In this document: piece by piece, positions 1-8,444 of the stretch | How the letters are laid out: each line of letters opens with the position of its first letter | Position numbering within the stretch: the first letter of the stretch is position 1 | Notes under the pieces: model-generated | The model's database searches: none | The model's input: the letters and a program-made list of their open reading frames with translations, nothing else | Told to the model about the DNA's origin: nothing | Made by a program: the position numbers and the translations under genes | Origin: Streptomyces pyxinae | GTDB taxonomy: Bacteria; Actinomycetota; Actinomycetes; Streptomycetales; Streptomycetaceae | Reading direction: 5' to 3' | Assembly (NCBI RefSeq): GCF_024756275.1 | Contig: NZ_JANUGQ010000002.1 | Coordinates: forward strand, 62,001 to 126,000 | Length of the DNA: 64,000 bases

Positions 1-72
1 GTCAGCGACGACCCGGCAAAGGCGCTCGACGACCGCCTCCGGCACCTCGTGGAACGCGTACACCGGAACTGA
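1..72 (+). CDS. C-terminal end of a truncated unknown protein
   Basis: The first 24 codons stay open from the window edge to a TGA and read as a charged helical tail ending ERVHRN, with G or C at most third positions. The rest of the gene lies outside the window, so no function can be assigned. Confidence 0.55.
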   Translation, partial: VSDDPAKALDDRLRHLVERVHRN

Positions 73-683
73 CCGCCGAAGGGCCAAGCGCGCATGTCGG
101 CAGCCCGGATCCGCGGGGCGCAAGGGCGGGCGCGCCGTACGTGCGGGGCGACCGCCGGTGGAGGCGCCCCGATCGCCGGGGCCCTCGACTCCGCCGCCGC
201 CCCCACGCCGTACGGGCGGTGATCTGCGCGGCGGGCCGGTCGCGTACGCGCAGCGCCGGGTGGTGCCGGCCATCCGCGCGCGGATCACGGTCGGGATTGC
301 GGTACGCAGGGTTCCCATTCCCGGCGGCGTGGTCGTGGCAGTCTTCGTGCCAGGCTGGTGCGGCAGAGCCGGGGTGCCGGACGCTTCGGGTTGGTCGTGC
401 CCTGCCTCGCCCTGGTCACGGCCGACCTCTACGCGCTGATGGATGCGGACCGGGCGACGGAGATCGCCGCCCCCGCAGGGCCACCGGTTCGGTGGCGTAC
501 CGGAAGGGTGCCGTGCCGACGGGAAGAGCCGTACCTCGGCGGGTCCTCGAACAGCACTGCGGCGCGATCCCGGGTCGGCGCGGGCCGGGCCGGGACGTCG
601 GAGCGCCGCTGGAGCGGGTGGAGGCGGGTGGGGTGCCCGCCTCCACCTGGGAGACGACCGGGGCCTTGGTTCCGGTCGCGGGG
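73..683. other. No recognisable gene
   Basis: About 610 bases between the partial first gene and the convergent dehydrogenase. Short open frames exist on both strands, but none shows consistent third-position bias, a ribosome binding site or a familiar motif. The only clear element is the hairpin at 618-646. Confidence 0.5.
618..646 (-). terminator. Terminator of the cupin/dehydrogenase operon
   Basis: A perfect 11-bp inverted repeat (arms 618-628 and 636-646, 7-nt loop) lies 38 bases beyond the dehydrogenase stop codon. It has no T tract, as is usual for Streptomyces terminators. Confidence 0.6.
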
Positions 684-1790
684 TCAGGGGTTGATGACGG
701 CCATCCACAGGGGTTCGGTGCGGGTCCGTAGCAGGTGCAGGGCGGTCCGGGCTTCGGTGAGCGGGGAGCGGTGGGTGATCAGGTCCTCGGCGTGGAGGAG
801 GCTGGTCTCCAGCAGGCGCAGGATCTCGTGGACGTCGGAGCGGGTGCAGGCGCGGGTGCCGATGAGGCGCCAGCAGTTGGCCATCAGGGTGATGGCGGGG
901 AACGGGGGCGGGGTGGGGTTTCCGCCCATGTGGACCATGGTCGCGCCGGTGGCGAGAGCGGCGGTGGCCTGCCAGGTGGCGGGGCCGTCGGGTGTGTAGT
1001 CGATGACGGCGTCCGCGCCTTGCGGCAGCAGGTGGCGCAGCCGGGTGGTGAGGCCGGAGGTGGTGGCCCAGTCGGTGCCCAGCTCCTCCAGGGCGACGGT
1101 GTCGGTGGGCAGGCTGCCGGCGAGCCGGCGTACGGCGTCCAGGCGTTCACGGGAGCGGGCGACGAGGATCAGCCGGCCTATGCCGAAGTGGGGGGCGAGC
1201 TTGACGGTGGCGGTGCCCATGGTGCCGGTGGCGGCGGTGACGATCACGGTGGAACCCGGGCGCAGGGCGGCGGTCTTGAGGGCGCGCAGGGCGTTGGCGA
1301 GGTCGTGGATCTTGGCGCCGAGGTCGAAGGAGACATTGTCCGGCAGCGGGTCGAGCAACCAGTGGGGCACGCGGAGGTATTCGGCGAGCCCGCCGTCGTG
1401 ATAGCGCGCGTACAGGGGCATGGGGGCCGGACCGAAGGCGGCGTGGCCGATCATGGCCTGCTGGGCGCAGAGCATGTCGCGGTCGCTGGTGCAGGCCGCG
1501 CAGGTACGGCAGTTGAGCTGGGGGTGGACGCGGATCCGCTGTCCTGGTGTCCAGCCGTGGGCCTGCGCCTCGGGGCCGGCGACGGCGACGGTGCCGGCGG
1601 CCTCGTGGCCCAGGACGGTGGGCAGATGGCGGAAGGCCCCGCGGGCCAGGAGCGCCAGCATGCCCGGGGCGAGTCCGGCGGCGGCGACGCGGACCAGGAC
1701 GTCCTGCGGCCCGGGTTCGGGGATGGGGACGGTGTCCAGGTGGACCTGGTCGGAGCCGGCGTGGGCGGTGACGGCCTGCATGGTGGGCAC
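684..1790 (-). CDS. Zinc-binding alcohol dehydrogenase family (MDR) oxidoreductase
   Basis: A 368-residue medium-chain dehydrogenase/reductase. The N-terminal GroES-like domain carries GHEAAG, typical of MDR catalytic zinc sites, and a CxxCxxCx7C cluster near residues 94-108 that matches the structural-zinc loop. The Rossmann domain follows, with an imperfect glycine motif (AATGTMGTA). The substrate cannot be read from sequence. It lies 152 bases downstream of the bicupin gene on the same strand and probably shares its transcript, so the two may act on one aromatic or alcohol substrate; that is inference. The hairpin at 618-646 would end the transcript. Confidence 0.85.
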   Translation of the reverse strand: MPTMQAVTAHAGSDQVHLDTVPIPEPGPQDVLVRVAAAGLAPGMLALLARGAFRHLPTVLGHEAAGTVAVAGPEAQAHGWTPGQRIRVHPQLNCRTCAACTSDRDMLCAQQAMIGHAAFGPAPMPLYARYHDGGLAEYLRVPHWLLDPLPDNVSFDLGAKIHDLANALRALKTAALRPGSTVIVTAATGTMGTATVKLAPHFGIGRLILVARSRERLDAVRRLAGSLPTDTVALEELGTDWATTSGLTTRLRHLLPQGADAVIDYTPDGPATWQATAALATGATMVHMGGNPTPPPFPAITLMANCWRLIGTRACTRSDVHEILRLLETSLLHAEDLITHRSPLTEARTALHLLRTRTEPLWMAVINP

Positions 1791-1819
1791 GGGGTCTGTC
1801 TCCCGGTTTCTCGGTGGTC

Positions 1820-1851
1820 GGTGCGGTGGTGCGGTGGTGCGGTAGTGCGGT
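1820..1851. repeat. Four tandem 8-bp GGTGCGGT units
   Basis: Units at 1820, 1828 and 1836 are identical and the fourth (1844-1851) differs at one base. They sit in the 152-base gap between the dehydrogenase and bicupin genes, where no other feature is visible. Confidence 0.8.
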
Positions 1852-1942
1852 GGTGGTGGGGCTGTGGGGCGGCGCGGTGAGGCGGTGCCTGAGGGCGGTG
1901 TTCGAAGGCCCTGGGGCGGCGGTGGCGGTGGTGGCCGGTGGG

Positions 1943-2947
1943 TCAGTGGGCGATGAGTTCGCGCAGCAGCCTGGGGGTGACGGGGTCGGCGGTGCGGGCG
2001 GCGGGGGCGACGCGCGGGGCCGGGCGGTGGGAGAGGAGGGTGAGGTGGCGGGCCGGCTCCCCGGTGATGCTGGTGTGGGCGACGCCCAGGGGGATGCGGA
2101 CGAAGTCGCCCGGGGTCAGTTCGAGGGCGCCGCGCTGGGTGAGCAGGACGCGCCGCCCGCTGATCTGGTACTGGATCTCGTCGGCGTCCAGGGTGCGGGT
2201 GTAGGTCCGCCGGCCGGGCGTGCCGGCCGGGTGGACGATGCCGAGCCGGAAGCCGTCGGCCCGGTAGAGCCAGGTGGTCGTGGCGGGGGCCGGGTCCGGG
2301 CGGAGCAGGGTCAGCCGGCCGGGCTCGTGGTGGGCCTGTTCCAACAGCAGCCGTTCGTCGCCGCGGTGGGCGGCCACGTCATGACCGGGGGTGCCCAGGC
2401 ACTGGGTGGTGACTTCGGTGACGGTGCCGGCCTCCCAGCCGTCGAAGGGCGGGAAGAGAGGCTGGGCGATCTGGTCGGCGGTGTGCTCCTCGGTGACGGG
2501 CGCGGGGGTGTAGAAGAGCAGATGGCTTTCCTCGCGGCCGTAGTTGTCGTGGGCGACGCCGCGCGGGATGCGGGAGAAGTCACCGGGGCGGTGCTCGACG
2601 GTGCCCAGCTCCGTCATCAGGGTGCGCTCGCCCGCGATCTGGTACGACATCTCGTCCACGTCGCAGTTGCGGTGGTAGAAGGGCTGCCGGTTGTCCATGG
2701 TCTGCCACTCGACGCGCAGTTGGTCGTTCTCGTAGAGCCCGCGCGGCGGGGCGAACGGCTGGGCCGCGTACCGCTGGGGAAAGTGCACGGCTTCCAGCGG
2801 GGGCTGGTCGGCCCACAACTTCATCGGTCCCGGTCCCGGTCCCGGTCCCGGGGTCGGTTCGGCGAGCAGCAGCTCCTCGTCGCGCCGGACGGTGCGCAGG
2901 GGCTGCTCGTGGCCGAGCAGCAGCAGGGTTTCGGTGACGATGGCCAT
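1943..2947 (-). CDS. Bicupin protein, homogentisate-dioxygenase-like fold
   Basis: 334 residues with two cupin units that resemble each other: HRNCDVDEMSYQ...PGDFSRIPRGVAH and a second DADEIQYQ...PGDFVRIPLGVAH. The double-cupin layout and the H-x-N-x-D-x-DE pattern recall homogentisate 1,2-dioxygenase-type proteins, but it is shorter than true homogentisate dioxygenases (about 430 aa), so the activity is unproven. In the second unit the first metal-ligand histidine is absent (YTRTLDADE). An internal (GP)n-like run interrupts residues 32-41. The ATG at 2947 is preceded by GAGGAG. It lies downstream of the MFS gene and upstream of the dehydrogenase, all on the same strand. Confidence 0.75.
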   Translation of the reverse strand: MAIVTETLLLLGHEQPLRTVRRDEELLLAEPTPGPGPGPGPMKLWADQPPLEAVHFPQRYAAQPFAPPRGLYENDQLRVEWQTMDNRQPFYHRNCDVDEMSYQIAGERTLMTELGTVEHRPGDFSRIPRGVAHDNYGREESHLLFYTPAPVTEEHTADQIAQPLFPPFDGWEAGTVTEVTTQCLGTPGHDVAAHRGDERLLLEQAHHEPGRLTLLRPDPAPATTTWLYRADGFRLGIVHPAGTPGRRTYTRTLDADEIQYQISGRRVLLTQRGALELTPGDFVRIPLGVAHTSITGEPARHLTLLSHRPAPRVAPAARTADPVTPRLLRELIAH

Positions 2948-3003
2948 GACGGGCTCCTCTGTCGAAAGGTGTCGAAAGAAGGGAGGGGAGGGTGCGGGGG
3001 TGT

Positions 3004-4245
3004 TCAGTGGGTCCGGTCGGCAGGCCCGGGGTGCCCGGGTGTGGCCACGCGCCGGGCGAGGCGGGCGCCGGTCGCGGCGAGGACAGCCGCGCCGGTCATG
3101 ACGCAGGCCATGGCCAGGGCCGGGTCGGCGCCGCCGAGGCCGACCAGGGGGGTGACCAGGGCGCCGGTCGTGAACTGGGTGACACCCAGCAGCGCCGATG
3201 CCGAACCGGTGGCACCGGACTGGCCGGACATGGCCAGCGTGGTGCAGCAGGGCACCGCGAAGCCGAAGGCGGCGATCTGCGCCAGGAGCGGGACCAGGAG
3301 CACCGCGAGGGGCGCCGCTGCCCAGGCGGCCGCCAGCACGCCGGCGCCGGCCACGACGAGGACGGCGGTGGCCCCGGCGAGGATGCGCCGGGGGGTGGTG
3401 CGGCGGGCCAGTCGGCCGGTGGCCGCACCGCCCGCCACCATGCCCGCCGCGACCAGGGCGAAGACGGCGCTGGCGGCGGTGGGCGTGAGGCCGTAGCCGT
3501 TCTGGAGGACGAAGGAGGCGCCGGCGACGTAGGCGAAGAGAACGGCGAAGAGCGCGCCGAGCGTCAGCGCGTACGCCCGGAAGGTGCGGTTGCCCAGCAG
3601 CCGGCCGTAGGCGCGGAAGACATCGGACGGGCCGGTACTGGTCCGCTGCCCGGGCGGCAGGGTCTCCGGCATCGAGCGCGCGGACCACAGGGCCAGCACG
3701 GCGCCGACGACCGCGAGCGCGGTGAACAGGCCGTGCCAGGAGGAGACGCGCAGCAGGCCGCCGCCCAGAACGGGGGCACAGACCGGGGCGATGCCCATGA
3801 CCAGGGAGAGCGTGCCGAAGAGCTGGGCCAGTCTGCTGCCGGAGTACAGGTCGCGGGCGATGGCCCGGCCCAGCACCGGCCCGGCCGCGCCGGCGAGGCC
3901 CTGGAGGAACCGCAGGACGGTCAGTACTGCCAGCGAGGAGGCCAGAGCACAGCCGAGGGAGGCCAGTGCGAAGACGAACAGGCCGGCGAGCAGGGGCCGT
4001 CGGCGCCCCAGGACGTCGGAGAGCGAGCCCATGAGCAGTTGTCCCACCGCCAGCCCGGCGACGTTCGCGGACAGGGTGATGCCCACCGCCGCCGGAGTGG
4101 TCTCCAGCGAGGACGCGATGGCGGGGAGGGCGGGGACGTACAGATCGATCGCCATGGGAGCCATGGCGCACAACAGGCCGAGCAGCAGGATGGGCGGCGC
4201 CTGAGGGCGGGAGGTCACGGGAGAGGACACCGGAAGAACCACCAA
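3004..4245 (-). CDS. MFS exporter, Bcr/CflA drug-resistance type
   Basis: About 413 residues with twelve predicted membrane segments. The first helix pair reads MAIDLYVPALP, the hallmark of Bcr/CflA (DHA1) exporters, and SDVLGRRRPLL is the cytoplasmic motif A between TM2 and TM3. A proton-driven drug or metabolite efflux role follows from the family. The start is uncertain: TTG at 4245 lies against the operator palindrome with no Shine-Dalgarno, and GTG codons at 4242 and 4230 are alternatives. It is divergent from the MarR gene and is almost certainly its target. Confidence 0.85.
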   Translation of the reverse strand: MVVLPVSSPVTSRPQAPPILLLGLLCAMAPMAIDLYVPALPAIASSLETTPAAVGITLSANVAGLAVGQLLMGSLSDVLGRRRPLLAGLFVFALASLGCALASSLAVLTVLRFLQGLAGAAGPVLGRAIARDLYSGSRLAQLFGTLSLVMGIAPVCAPVLGGGLLRVSSWHGLFTALAVVGAVLALWSARSMPETLPPGQRTSTGPSDVFRAYGRLLGNRTFRAYALTLGALFAVLFAYVAGASFVLQNGYGLTPTAASAVFALVAAGMVAGGAATGRLARRTTPRRILAGATAVLVVAGAGVLAAAWAAAPLAVLLVPLLAQIAAFGFAVPCCTTLAMSGQSGATGSASALLGVTQFTTGALVTPLVGLGGADPALAMACVMTGAAVLAATGARLARRVATPGHPGPADRTH

Positions 4246-4246
4246 A

Positions 4247-4266
4247 CTTGTAAGGTGGCTTACAAG
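4247..4266. promoter_or_regulatory. MarR operator 1
   Basis: A perfect inverted repeat CTTGTAAG-gtgg-CTTACAAG in the divergent MFS/MarR promoter, the size expected for a MarR dimer site. Confidence 0.75.
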
Positions 4267-4275
4267 CTAGCAGAG

Positions 4276-4295
4276 TTTATAAGCTGACTGACAAG
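4276..4295. promoter_or_regulatory. MarR operator 2
   Basis: A degenerate copy of operator 1, TTTATAAG-ctga-CTGACAAG, with the same 8-4-8 geometry and its centre 29 bp from the first. It ends just before the MarR start codon, which suits autorepression. Confidence 0.6.
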
Positions 4296-4299
4296 TGGT

Positions 4300-4809
4300 G
4301 TGACCATGAACAAGCCCGCCGTCTCCTCTTCCGCCTCTTCCTCCCCTCCCGCCGAAGCCGCCGACGCGGCTTTCGAGCCGTCCACCGGCTACCTCGTCTG
4401 GCAGCTCGGGCGCGCCCTCGGTGCCCAGCTCGAACGGGCCCTGCGCGCGCTGGACCTCACGCTCGCCCAGCACAACGCCCTTCAGCACGCCGTCCACCGC
4501 CCCGGTGTCACCAGTGCCGATTCCGCCCGGCGGACGGGCGTCACCGCTCAATCCATGGGCACCGCGGTCACCGATCTGGTCGAACGGGGACTTCTGGAAC
4601 GACGCCCGCACCCCACCAACCGGCGCATGCTCGGCCTGCACCCCACCCCGGCCGGCACCCTGCTCGCCGCCCACGCCCAGACGGTGGTCGAGAACGTCAA
4701 CGCCGAGGCGCTCGCCGTCCTGACACCCCCGGAACAGGCCACCACCCACCGGTTCCTGCACCGCCTGGTCGCCCACCTCAACCCCGACGCCCTGCGCCCG
4801 CCCTCCTGA
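4300..4809 (+). CDS. MarR-family transcriptional regulator
   Basis: 169 residues with the MarR winged-helix core: LTLAQHNALQHAV, a recognition helix around TGVTAQSMGTAVTDLVERGLLER, and a wing of the NRRMLGLHPTPAG type. It probably represses the divergent Bcr/CflA exporter and itself through the two palindromes at 4247-4295, releasing on binding the exported compound. The start may be GTG at 4300 or ATG at 4306; neither has a clear ribosome binding site, so a leaderless transcript is possible. Confidence 0.88.
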   Translation: MTMNKPAVSSSASSSPPAEAADAAFEPSTGYLVWQLGRALGAQLERALRALDLTLAQHNALQHAVHRPGVTSADSARRTGVTAQSMGTAVTDLVERGLLERRPHPTNRRMLGLHPTPAGTLLAAHAQTVVENVNAEALAVLTPPEQATTHRFLHRLVAHLNPDALRPPS

Positions 4810-5348
4810 CCGCCACCACCTCGGGTGACTTCCCCGACGGGCTGCCCCTGGCGAGCGGGGCGATGCCCGTGGACCGGGTGCCGCCGTCGTCCGCGCCCTG
4901 CGGATCCTGGCGCCCGGTGGTCGACCGCGTGGACCGGTGCGGTCGATCGATGCCGACGCGGCACCTGTCGCCCCGTGTGTTCACCGCCCGTCTACAGTGT
5001 CTGGCCGGCCTCGGGCATCGCGACCTCGGCGGTGCTCGGTGGGGGAGACATGAGCGGTGGCGCCGTGTACGGCGTCGGCCCGGCCCGGATCACCCTGCCC
5101 GCCGCGACAGAGCCCGGCATGGTGGGACGGCCATGGCAGATGGCGGGGCGGGTGCCGCAGCCGGCCCGTACTGCCGTACGACGGGCGTGAGGCGACGGGC
5201 CTCGCAGCCGCGATCGGGGCGCCGGTCATCGAGACGGACGGAGGGCTTCCGGCCACCGGTGATCGACGCGGCCGTCACGCTCCCGGCGTGGGCGAGTGGG
5301 CGGATGCGCGCTGCGGAACAGCCGGCCCCCGGCCGCACGTGACCCCGC
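4810..5348. other. Non-coding or undefined stretch
   Basis: About 540 bases between the MarR gene and the terminator of the convergent secreted-protein gene. Open frames on both strands lack consistent codon bias, start signals or known motifs. I see no gene here. Confidence 0.45.
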
Positions 5349-5381
5349 GGCCCGTTCCCGGCCATGAGCCGGGAACGGGCC
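5349..5381 (-). terminator. Terminator of the secreted-protein gene
   Basis: A perfect 14-bp stem (5349-5362 with 5368-5381) and a CATGA loop, 66 bases past the stop codon of the gene at 5448-5876. Confidence 0.75.
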
Positions 5382-5447
5382 ACCCCCGTGTGGCTGCTGC
5401 CTACCGGTCGCCGGCTACCGGTCCCCGGCTGCCGGTCACCCGCTGGG

Positions 5448-5876
5448 TCAGCGGCCGGCCCAGGCCTCCAGGCGGGTGTTCTTCGACCCGTTGAGGACGA
5501 GCTTGACGGTCTGGCCACGCTTGTACGCGATGGTCGCGTAGTGCTTCTTGCCGTTGCACTGGTGCTGCTTGGTGACGGACTTGCCGGTGTCCAGGATCAG
5601 CACCTTGAGCTTGGCGTTGCCGCCGCCCCAGCAGGTGAAGACGCCGCGCGCCATGTTGGTGCCGCGGGGCAGCTTGTAGCCCTGCGAGACCCACTTCTTG
5701 CCGTGGCTCTTGAGGTAGTCCCCGCTGATGGTGGCGTTCCAGGCATTGGTCCAGCTCGCCTGGGCGGCGGCCGGGGCCGCGGGGGCGGCGGAGACGGCCG
5801 GGGCGGCGCCCAGAGCGAGACCGCCGCCGAGCATCACGGTCGCCGTGGAGAGCGCGAGGCTCCTGTGCAGATTCAT
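5448..5876 (-). CDS. Small secreted protein of unknown function
   Basis: 142 residues. An N-terminal Sec signal peptide is clear: a short basic start, a hydrophobic core (ALSTATVMLGGGLALGAAPA) and AxA cleavage sites near residue 30-40. The mature part of about 100 residues is basic and has two cysteines (FTCWGG and QHQCNG) that could form one disulfide. I do not recognise a family. A monocistronic unit with its own terminator, divergent from the XRE gene at 6143. Confidence 0.75.
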   Translation of the reverse strand: MNLHRSLALSTATVMLGGGLALGAAPAVSAAPAAPAAAQASWTNAWNATISGDYLKSHGKKWVSQGYKLPRGTNMARGVFTCWGGGNAKLKVLILDTGKSVTKQHQCNGKKHYATIAYKRGQTVKLVLNGSKNTRLEAWAGR

Positions 5877-6142
5877 GGTCGTGTTCCCTCCGTTGGTGAG
5901 CCGGGGGGCGGTGCCGCCCGGCTTCGTGGCAACGACTTTCCCGCGTCAGGTTCGGCCGGTCCAGACATGGCTGCCGGGAGGGGGCAGGGTGGGACGTTGC
6001 CCGGTCTGACCTGCTGGGATACCGCGTCCCACGCGATGACGGTGGGACGGCCGGCCTGTCCGGATCACGCCGTGGGACGCGCCGGACGGGAACCGCTGCC
6101 CTTGATTCGCGGTCCTCGCAGTCGACGAAGGGGGACGGGGGC

Positions 6143-7072
6143 ATGGCCCGATGGAAGGAATTGCCGACCGGGCTCGGCGAACGTGAACGTCAACTGCTCG
6201 TACAGTTGCGCCGGTTGAAGGACCACAGCGGACTGAGCCTGGCCGCGCTCGCGGGCCGCACCGGCTACAGCCGCTCTTCCTGGGAGCGCTACCTCAACGG
6301 CAAGCAGCCGGTGCCGCGCCGGGCGGTGGAGGAGCTCGCCCGAGTGTGCGGGAGCGACGCGACGCGGCTGGTCGTGCTTCACGAGGTGGCGGTGGGCGAC
6401 CGGTTGGGGGCACCGGCGACACCGCCCGGCCCGCGTAGGGAGCCGGATGCCCCGGACGCGGCGGGCGCCGGACCGGCCGGCTCTCGGGGCCCCGGCACCG
6501 CGGCCGGGAGCCCCGGTTCCGGCCCTGGCCCCGCGCGGGAAACCGCTCCGACCGGTCTCGACAGCGTCGCGGCGGCGGAAGCGGGACAGGAAGCGGCGGG
6601 GGATGTCGTACCGCCGGACGAGGCCTCTGGCAACGGACCGGGCGGCCGGTGGACGAGACGGCCCCTGCCGCTGGGGCGCGTGCTCGTGTCGGCCGCGCTC
6701 GCCGTCGCCGTCGCTTTCGTCGCCGGCCTGCTCGTCGCCGGCGCGTGGCGGGACGAAGGCTCCGGCGCGACCGACCCCTCCGCGACGGGGTACCGCCGGG
6801 GGCAGACGTACGCCTGCCAGGTGCGCCGGGAGGACGGCGAGCTGCGCGCGGGGCACAGCCCCACCCGGGAGATGCTGCTGGACATCAACAGCACCGGCTT
6901 CGACGTGGTCGAGACCCAGTGCCTGCTCCGGGAGCACGGCATCGACCCCGGGGCGGCCGACGGGCTGTACAGCGAGGGTACGAAGGAGGCGGTCACGCGC
7001 TTCCAGAAGGAGCGCCGTCTCGTCGTCGACGGCATCGTCGGGCCCGACACCTGGCGGGAATTACGGCGGTGA
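6143..7072 (+). CDS. Membrane-anchored XRE protein with peptidoglycan-binding domain
   Basis: 309 residues in three parts. Residues 15-75 form an XRE helix-turn-helix (SLAALAGRTGYSRSSWERYLNG). A Pro/Gly/Ala linker of roughly 90 residues leads to one membrane helix near 175-200, so the C-terminus should face outside. The outer part ends in a PG_binding_1 domain, with YSEGTKEAVTRFQKERRL and DGIVGPDTW as its hallmarks. This layout could link a wall signal to cytosolic DNA binding. The third-last codon (7061-7063) is TTA, the rare leucine codon read by bldA tRNA. The stop overlaps the start of the next gene. Confidence 0.85.
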   Translation: MARWKELPTGLGERERQLLVQLRRLKDHSGLSLAALAGRTGYSRSSWERYLNGKQPVPRRAVEELARVCGSDATRLVVLHEVAVGDRLGAPATPPGPRREPDAPDAAGAGPAGSRGPGTAAGSPGSGPGPARETAPTGLDSVAAAEAGQEAAGDVVPPDEASGNGPGGRWTRRPLPLGRVLVSAALAVAVAFVAGLLVAGAWRDEGSGATDPSATGYRRGQTYACQVRREDGELRAGHSPTREMLLDINSTGFDVVETQCLLREHGIDPGAADGLYSEGTKEAVTRFQKERRLVVDGIVGPDTWRELRR

Positions 7073-7941
7073 GTGAGGTGACCGACGTGGCGGCCGAGTG
7101 CAGCCGGCTCGCCGCCGCGCTGCGCGAGCTGCGGCAGTCCACCGGGCTGAGCCTGGCCGCGCTCGCCGCGCGTACGCCGTACAGCAAGTCGTCCTGGGAG
7201 CGTTACCTCAACGGGAAGAAGCCGGTGCCGCGCCGGGCCGTCGAGTCGCTGTGCGCGATGGCGGGGGAATCACCCGGCCGGCTCCTGGTGCTGTGGGAAC
7301 TGGCCGACGCGGCCTGGAGCGGCCGGTCCGCGCCGCCCGGACCCGCCCCGGGGACGCCCACCGCACCCGGCAGCGGCCCACCGGCGGCCTGGCACCCGGC
7401 GCGCGCGGGACCGGTACCGCGGCGCCCGCACCGGTGGGCTGCGGGCGCCGCGGCCGGCGCGGTGGTGCTGCTCGGCCTGGGCGGGCTGGTCATGGCGCCC
7501 CGGGGTGCCGGCTCCCCCGCGGGCGCCGGCGAGCCGGCGATCCGCAACCCCGGCTGCACGGGCATGACGTGCGAGGGCAAGGACCCAAGGACGATGGGGT
7601 GCGGCGGCGCCGGGATGGTCTCCACCGTCGCGGAGCGCACCGGCAGGGCCGGACAGCGCTTGGAACTGCGGCAGGGTGAGGACTGCCGGGCGGTGTGGGC
7701 GCGGGCCACGGCCCTCAAGCCGGGCGACCGTGTGGAGATGCGGATGCCGGACGGCCGGACGCAGTACCTCGCCGCGACCGGCCGGCAGGGCGTGGAGACG
7801 TACATCGTCACGCCGATGGCCGCCGCCGACGGCCCCGGCGCCCAGCGCGCGCGGGTCTGCCTGATGCCGGAGCACGGGGAGGCGGAGTGCTTCGGCCCAC
7901 CAGCCCCGGGCCCGGCCGGGCCAGGCCGCGAACCACGGTGA
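7069..7941 (+). CDS. Membrane-anchored XRE protein with DUF2690 domain
   Basis: 290 residues, starting at GTG 7069 in a 4-base GTGA overlap with the upstream gene, so translation is probably coupled. The N-terminal helix-turn-helix is a close paralogue of the upstream one (both contain SSWERYLNGK and PVPRRAVE). A single membrane helix lies near residue 125-145. The outer domain has the cysteine pattern of DUF2690 (GCTGMTCEGKDPRTMGCGG), common in Streptomyces XRE proteins and of unknown function. The pair looks like a tandem duplication whose outer domains were exchanged. Confidence 0.85.
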   Translation: MSEVTDVAAECSRLAAALRELRQSTGLSLAALAARTPYSKSSWERYLNGKKPVPRRAVESLCAMAGESPGRLLVLWELADAAWSGRSAPPGPAPGTPTAPGSGPPAAWHPARAGPVPRRPHRWAAGAAAGAVVLLGLGGLVMAPRGAGSPAGAGEPAIRNPGCTGMTCEGKDPRTMGCGGAGMVSTVAERTGRAGQRLELRQGEDCRAVWARATALKPGDRVEMRMPDGRTQYLAATGRQGVETYIVTPMAAADGPGAQRARVCLMPEHGEAECFGPPAPGPAGPGREPR

Positions 7942-8240
7942 CCGGGCCCCGGGTCCCACCGGCGCGGGGGCCGGTCGGACCCGGGGGCACCGCGCACCGA
8001 ACCGGTGGCCGGCGGACATGTCGCCCGGGGCAGTAACCCGAGGCCACCAGCACGCCTCGTGCGAGGGACACTCAGGCCCGGACGGCCCGATCCGCGACAT
8101 CCGGGCCCCGTGGCTGACCGTCTGCGACACCGCCGACCGCCTGCGCTCATTCCACCCCGGCGGCAAGGCCCGGGGCCCCGGCTCCCAGGCCGGCCTCCGC
8201 GCGAGCGGAGGTGTTCCGCACGGGGCGAGGTGGTGGGGGT
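7942..8240. other. No recognisable gene
   Basis: About 300 bases downstream of the DUF2690 gene. Frames are open by chance through high GC content, but I see no start signal or motif. It leads into a run of gene fragments. Confidence 0.4.
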
Positions 8241-8369
8241 GAACACGGTGGTCGGCCCCGCGCCAGCGGTGGTGATCCGGGGCGGTCCGGCGTGGCCGCG
8301 CCGGAGCTCCCCGCGTACGACCGGCCACTGGCCTCGGACATCGTCATCGTGCGCCGTGGCCGCCCATAG
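8241..8369 (+). pseudogene. Possible gene-end fragment
   Basis: One frame ending at TAG 8367-8369 has strong G/C third-position bias and reads like a protein C-terminus (AYDRPLASDIVIVRRGRP). No start codon with a ribosome binding site precedes it. I do not recognise the family; it may be the surviving end of a deleted gene. Confidence 0.3.
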
Positions 8370-8444
8370 GAGACCCGGCCGACCCCGGCGCCGCGGCTGT
8401 CCCGGAGCTCGTACGACCTCTTCCGGGCCAGGCCCCGGGAGACA

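Noticed and set aside
1814..3496. Long plus-strand frame across the bicupin and exporter genes
   Set aside because: It is the antisense shadow of the minus-strand genes, which have recognised domains and ribosome binding sites.
1943..4171. A 742-codon minus-strand frame that would fuse exporter-region sequence to the bicupin
   Set aside because: The part upstream of 2947 is an out-of-frame reading of the MFS gene; the cupin has its own ATG with GAGGAG.
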